NCBI GenBank assembly: GCA_026461645.1 | Contig: JAPJMP010000181.1 | Coordinates: forward strand, 1-8,802 | Direction of reading: 5' to 3' | Length of the DNA: 8,802 bases | From: Burkholderiales bacterium | GTDB lineage: Bacteria; Pseudomonadota; Gammaproteobacteria; Burkholderiales; UBA11063 | Part shown: positions 6,532-8,802 of the stretch, in pieces | Position numbering within the stretch: the stretch's first letter is position 1 | How the letters are laid out: every line of letters starts with the position of its first letter | Notes under the pieces: model-generated | The model's database searches: none | Told to the model about the DNA's origin: nothing | The model's input: only the letters and a program-made list of their open reading frames with translations | Made by a program: the position numbers and the translations under genes

Positions 6532-7416
6532 TTACAACATTTTTTTGTGTTTAAGAAGTTCATACATAGTACTACCTAATTCAGCTGGAGATCTGGTATA
6601 GGTTATACCAGCTTTTTCAAAAGCAATGAATTTTTCTTCAGCAGTACCCTTACCACCAGAAATTATTGCTCCAGCATGGCCCATTCGTTTACCCTTTGGT
6701 GCTGTAACTCCAGCAATATAACCTACAACCGGTTTTGTTACATTTGATTTTACATATTCTGCAGCTTCTTCCTCAGCTGTACCACCAATTTCACCAATCA
6801 TTATTATTGCTTGCGTTTGCGGATCTTGTTGAAATAATTCTAATGCATCTATATGAGTAGTTCCAGGAATTGGATCACCACCAATACCAATACAAGTTGA
6901 TTGGCCAAGACCTAGTTTTGTAGTTTGGGCCACTGCTTCATAAGTTAATGTTCCTGATCTTGACACAATACCAATTTTACCTTTTTGATGTATGTGTCCT
7001 GGCATAATACCAATTTTGCATTCATCAGGAGTAATTATTCCTGGGCAATTTGGTCCAATTAACCGGCTACCTGAACTTTCAACATAGCGTTTTACCTTTA
7101 ACATATCCAATGTCGGCACACCTTCAGTAATACAAACTATTAATTTAATTCCAGCATCAACAGCTTCAACAATTGAATCAAGAACAAATGGAGCTGGAAC
7201 ATAAATTACAGAGGCATCAGCTTCTGTCTCTTTAACCGCTTCATTCATAGTATTAAAAACGGGTAATTCCAAATGAACTGTACCACCTTTACCTGGAGTT
7301 ACTCCACCCACCACTTTGGTTCCATAACTTAAAGCTTGTTCCGAATGAAAAGTACCATTCTTACCAGTAAACCCTTGCACTAGTACTTTAGTTTTACTAT
7401 TAATTAAAACACTCAT
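6532..7416 (-). CDS. sucD: Succinyl-CoA synthetase alpha subunit SucD
   Basis: SucD is the catalytic subunit of succinyl-CoA synthetase, which interconverts succinyl-CoA and succinate with formation of ATP or GTP in the TCA cycle. The 294-aa protein shows the CoA-binding Rossmann region [10 protein letters not shown] (15-24) and [10 protein letters not shown] (36-45), then [10 protein letters not shown] (121-130), [10 protein letters not shown] (151-160) and GIGGDPIPG (177-185). The phosphohistidine loop GHAGAI places the active-site H at 247 (H246 in E. coli). It starts at ATG with AAGGA 6 nt upstream, and follows sucC by 24 bp. The sequence is full length and intact, with no sign of unusual origin. 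Confidence 0.98.
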   Translation of the reverse strand: MSVLINSKTKVLVQGFTGKNGTFHSEQALSYGTKVVGGVTPGKGGTVHLELPVFNTMNEAVKETEADASVIYVPAPFVLDSIVEAVDAGIKLIVCITEGVPTLDMLKVKRYVESSGSRLIGPNCPGIITPDECKIGIMPGHIHQKGKIGIVSRSGTLTYEAVAQTTKLGLGQSTCIGIGGDPIPGTTHIDALELFQQDPQTQAIIMIGEIGGTAEEEAAEYVKSNVTKPVVGYIAGVTAPKGKRMGHAGAIISGGKGTAEEKFIAFEKAGITYTRSPAELGSTMYELLKHKKML

Positions 7417-7440
7417 TTAAATTCCTTTTATATAATTCTT

Positions 7441-8607
7441 TTATTTTTTCAATGAAGCAACTACTTTTTGTGCTGCATCAGCTAAACCATCAGCGGCAAT
7501 TAAATCAAGTCCGGAATTACTTAAAATTTCACCACCCAAATGAGAATTATTTCCCTCTAGTCTCACAACCACGGGAACATTAACATGGACTTCTTTAATT
7601 GCCGCAATTATTGCCTCAGCAATCATATCACAGCGCACAATTCCGCCAAATATATTGATCAGTACTGCCTTAACACTGGTATCGGCTAGAATAATTTTAA
7701 ATGCTTCAATTACTCGGCCTTTTGTAGCACCGCCACCAACATCCAAAAAGTTTGCTGGTTTACCTCCATAAAGTTTAATTATATCCATAGTTGCCATGGC
7801 TAATCCGGCACCATTCACCATACAGCCTATGTTTCCTTCTAAAGCCACATAATTTAAATCAAATTCAGAAGCTTTTAACTCTCTTTCATTTTCTTGCGAC
7901 TTATCTCTAATTTTTACTAATTCTGGATGCCGAAATAAAGCATTAGAATCCAAAGCAACTTTTGCATCGACACAAACTAAATCACCATTACCTCTGATTG
8001 CTAAAGGATTAATTTCAAACAAGGCAAAATCATTTTCAATAAATGCTTTATAACTACCCAACATCATGGTTACAAACTGATTTATTTGTTGACTATCTAG
8101 GCCTAATTTAAAGCCAACTTCACGCGCTTGAAATGGTTGCAGGCCAACTAGTGGATCTACAACTACTTTAAATATTTTCTCTGGAGTATCATGCGCCACT
8201 TGTTCAATCTCCACACCACCTTCAGTTGAGGCCATAAAAGTTACTCTCCGCGTTGCACGATCAACTACTGCACCTAAATAAAGTTCGCGCTCAACCGGAT
8301 ATAAATCTTCAGACACATAAACAGAATTAACTGGTTGCCCATGCGCATCAGTTTGATACGTTACTAATCTCTTTCCGATTAAATTTTGTGTCACCTCAAT
8401 TGCTTCTTGTTTTGATTTAACTACCTTAACTCCACCTGCTTTGCCTCGTCCTCCAGCATGAACTTGAGCCTTAATAACAGCAAATTTGCCCCCAAGCTTA
8501 TCAAAAGCCTCACCTGCTTCATTAGCATTGGTAGCTAATACTCCAGCTTGTACTTTTAACCCATACTTAGCTAATAATTCTTTAGCTTGATATTCGTGTA
8601 AGTTCAT
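7441..8607 (-). CDS. sucC: Succinyl-CoA synthetase beta subunit SucC
   Basis: SucC binds the nucleotide and, with SucD, forms succinyl-CoA synthetase. The 388 aa match the family's usual length. An ATP-grasp domain covers roughly residues 1-235, with [12 protein letters not shown] at the start, [15 protein letters not shown] (46-60) for nucleotide phosphate binding, and N200 and D214 (in FEINPLAI and CVDAKV) as magnesium ligands. The C-terminal ligase domain shows [11 protein letters not shown] (265-275), FLDVGGGA (287-294), [10 protein letters not shown] (318-327) and LEGNN (350-354). It starts at ATG with AAGGA 6 nt upstream. It is the first gene of the sucC-sucD-prmB-trmL run. Whether it prefers ATP or GDP cannot be told from sequence alone. 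Confidence 0.98.
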   Translation of the reverse strand: MNLHEYQAKELLAKYGLKVQAGVLATNANEAGEAFDKLGGKFAVIKAQVHAGGRGKAGGVKVVKSKQEAIEVTQNLIGKRLVTYQTDAHGQPVNSVYVSEDLYPVERELYLGAVVDRATRRVTFMASTEGGVEIEQVAHDTPEKIFKVVVDPLVGLQPFQAREVGFKLGLDSQQINQFVTMMLGSYKAFIENDFALFEINPLAIRGNGDLVCVDAKVALDSNALFRHPELVKIRDKSQENERELKASEFDLNYVALEGNIGCMVNGAGLAMATMDIIKLYGGKPANFLDVGGGATKGRVIEAFKIILADTSVKAVLINIFGGIVRCDMIAEAIIAAIKEVHVNVPVVVRLEGNNSHLGGEILSNSGLDLIAADGLADAAQKVVASLKK

Positions 8608-8640
8608 CCTTTATCCTTTTATAAATTTATTAAACTATGT

Positions 8641-8649
8641 ATTTTACCA
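8641..8649 (-). promoter_or_regulatory. Putative extended -10 promoter of sucC
   Basis: On the minus strand TGGTAAAAT forms an extended -10 element (TG, one base, TAAAAT), placing the start near 8634 and leaving a leader of about 26 nt. No TTGACA-like box lies 16-18 bp upstream; a tandem repeat occupies that place instead. The call is tentative because AT-rich DNA gives frequent -10 look-alikes. Confidence 0.4.
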
Positions 8650-8660
8650 TATTATGCATG

Positions 8661-8680
8661 GTTGCTGTTTGTTGCAGTTT
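8661..8680. repeat. Tandem 10-bp repeat upstream of sucC
   Basis: GTTGCTGTTT (8661-8670) is directly followed by GTTGCAGTTT (8671-8680), differing at one base. The period of about one helical turn puts both copies on the same face of DNA. The pair covers the -35 position relative to the extended -10 at 8641-8649, as expected for an activator or repressor site, but no known motif is recognised. Confidence 0.5.
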
Positions 8681-8695
8681 ACTAAAGTCTATTAT

Positions 8696-8802
8696 TTAAA
8701 CTTTAATTTTTCTTTGTTTGGTGTAACCAACAATTACAAGAATAATTGCTAAAGAAAAAGTGCTAATTATTTCATCTTTAAAATCATTGCTAAATAGCAT
8801 AG
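8696..8802 (-). CDS. Partial or very small membrane protein, function unknown
   Basis: A frame open to the right edge of the window ends with TAA at 8698-8696. The visible part contains an in-frame ATG at 8800 and reads MLFSNDF..., then a hydrophobic stretch (FSLAIILVIVGY) and a basic tail TKQRKIKV. This is what the last membrane helix and cytoplasmic tail of an inner-membrane protein look like, so I take it as the 3' end of a gene upstream of sucC on the same strand. A stand-alone 34-aa protein is possible but no upstream sequence is available to test for a ribosome binding site. The stop lies 88 bp before the sucC start. Confidence 0.45.
   Translation of the reverse strand, partial: MLFSNDFKDEIISTFSLAIILVIVGYTKQRKIKV

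Overview
The window is AT-rich (about one third G+C by eye) with compact bacterial genes. It carries miaB, a phoH/ybeZ-type ATPase, sucC, sucD, prmB and trmL, which together indicate a proteobacterium. From memory, the SucC/SucD sequences (for example [15 protein letters not shown] and [12 protein letters not shown] in SucD) read closest to betaproteobacterial, Neisseria-like enzymes. An AT-rich beta- or gammaproteobacterium, possibly host-associated, is my best guess; genus and species cannot be read from the sequence.

Layout, left to right. 1-586: about 0.58 kb with no convincing gene and a plausible promoter at its right end. 587-2855 (+): miaB (tRNA A37 methylthiotransferase), then after 13 bp a phoH-like ATPase with a TTG start and a good ribosome binding site. 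2856-3361: about 0.5 kb without a gene, containing small repeats and hairpins, where ybeY would normally follow. 3362-5008 (-): a secreted two-HKD phospholipase D of the Streptomyces type, driven by a perfect-consensus sigma-70 promoter (TTGACA, 17 bp, TATAAT). 5114-8607 (-): a tight run transcribed right to left, sucC, sucD, prmB, trmL, with gaps of 24, 15 and 5 bp. 8696-8802 (-): the C-terminal end of a small or partial membrane protein running off the window.

How the genes fit together. SucC and SucD form succinyl-CoA synthetase of the TCA cycle. The other housekeeping genes serve translation: MiaB modifies A37 and TrmL the wobble base 34 of tRNA, PrmB methylates ribosomal protein L3, and PhoH/YbeZ proteins are linked to the rRNA-processing enzyme YbeY. 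The phospholipase D stands apart: an exported lipid-active enzyme with its own strong promoter, inserted between two housekeeping blocks, and the main accessory gene here. The most notable signals are this phospholipase and its promoter, the missing ybeY, and a tandem 10-bp repeat where the -35 box of sucC should be. I found no CRISPR array, rRNA or tRNA, and no clear novel multi-gene system.
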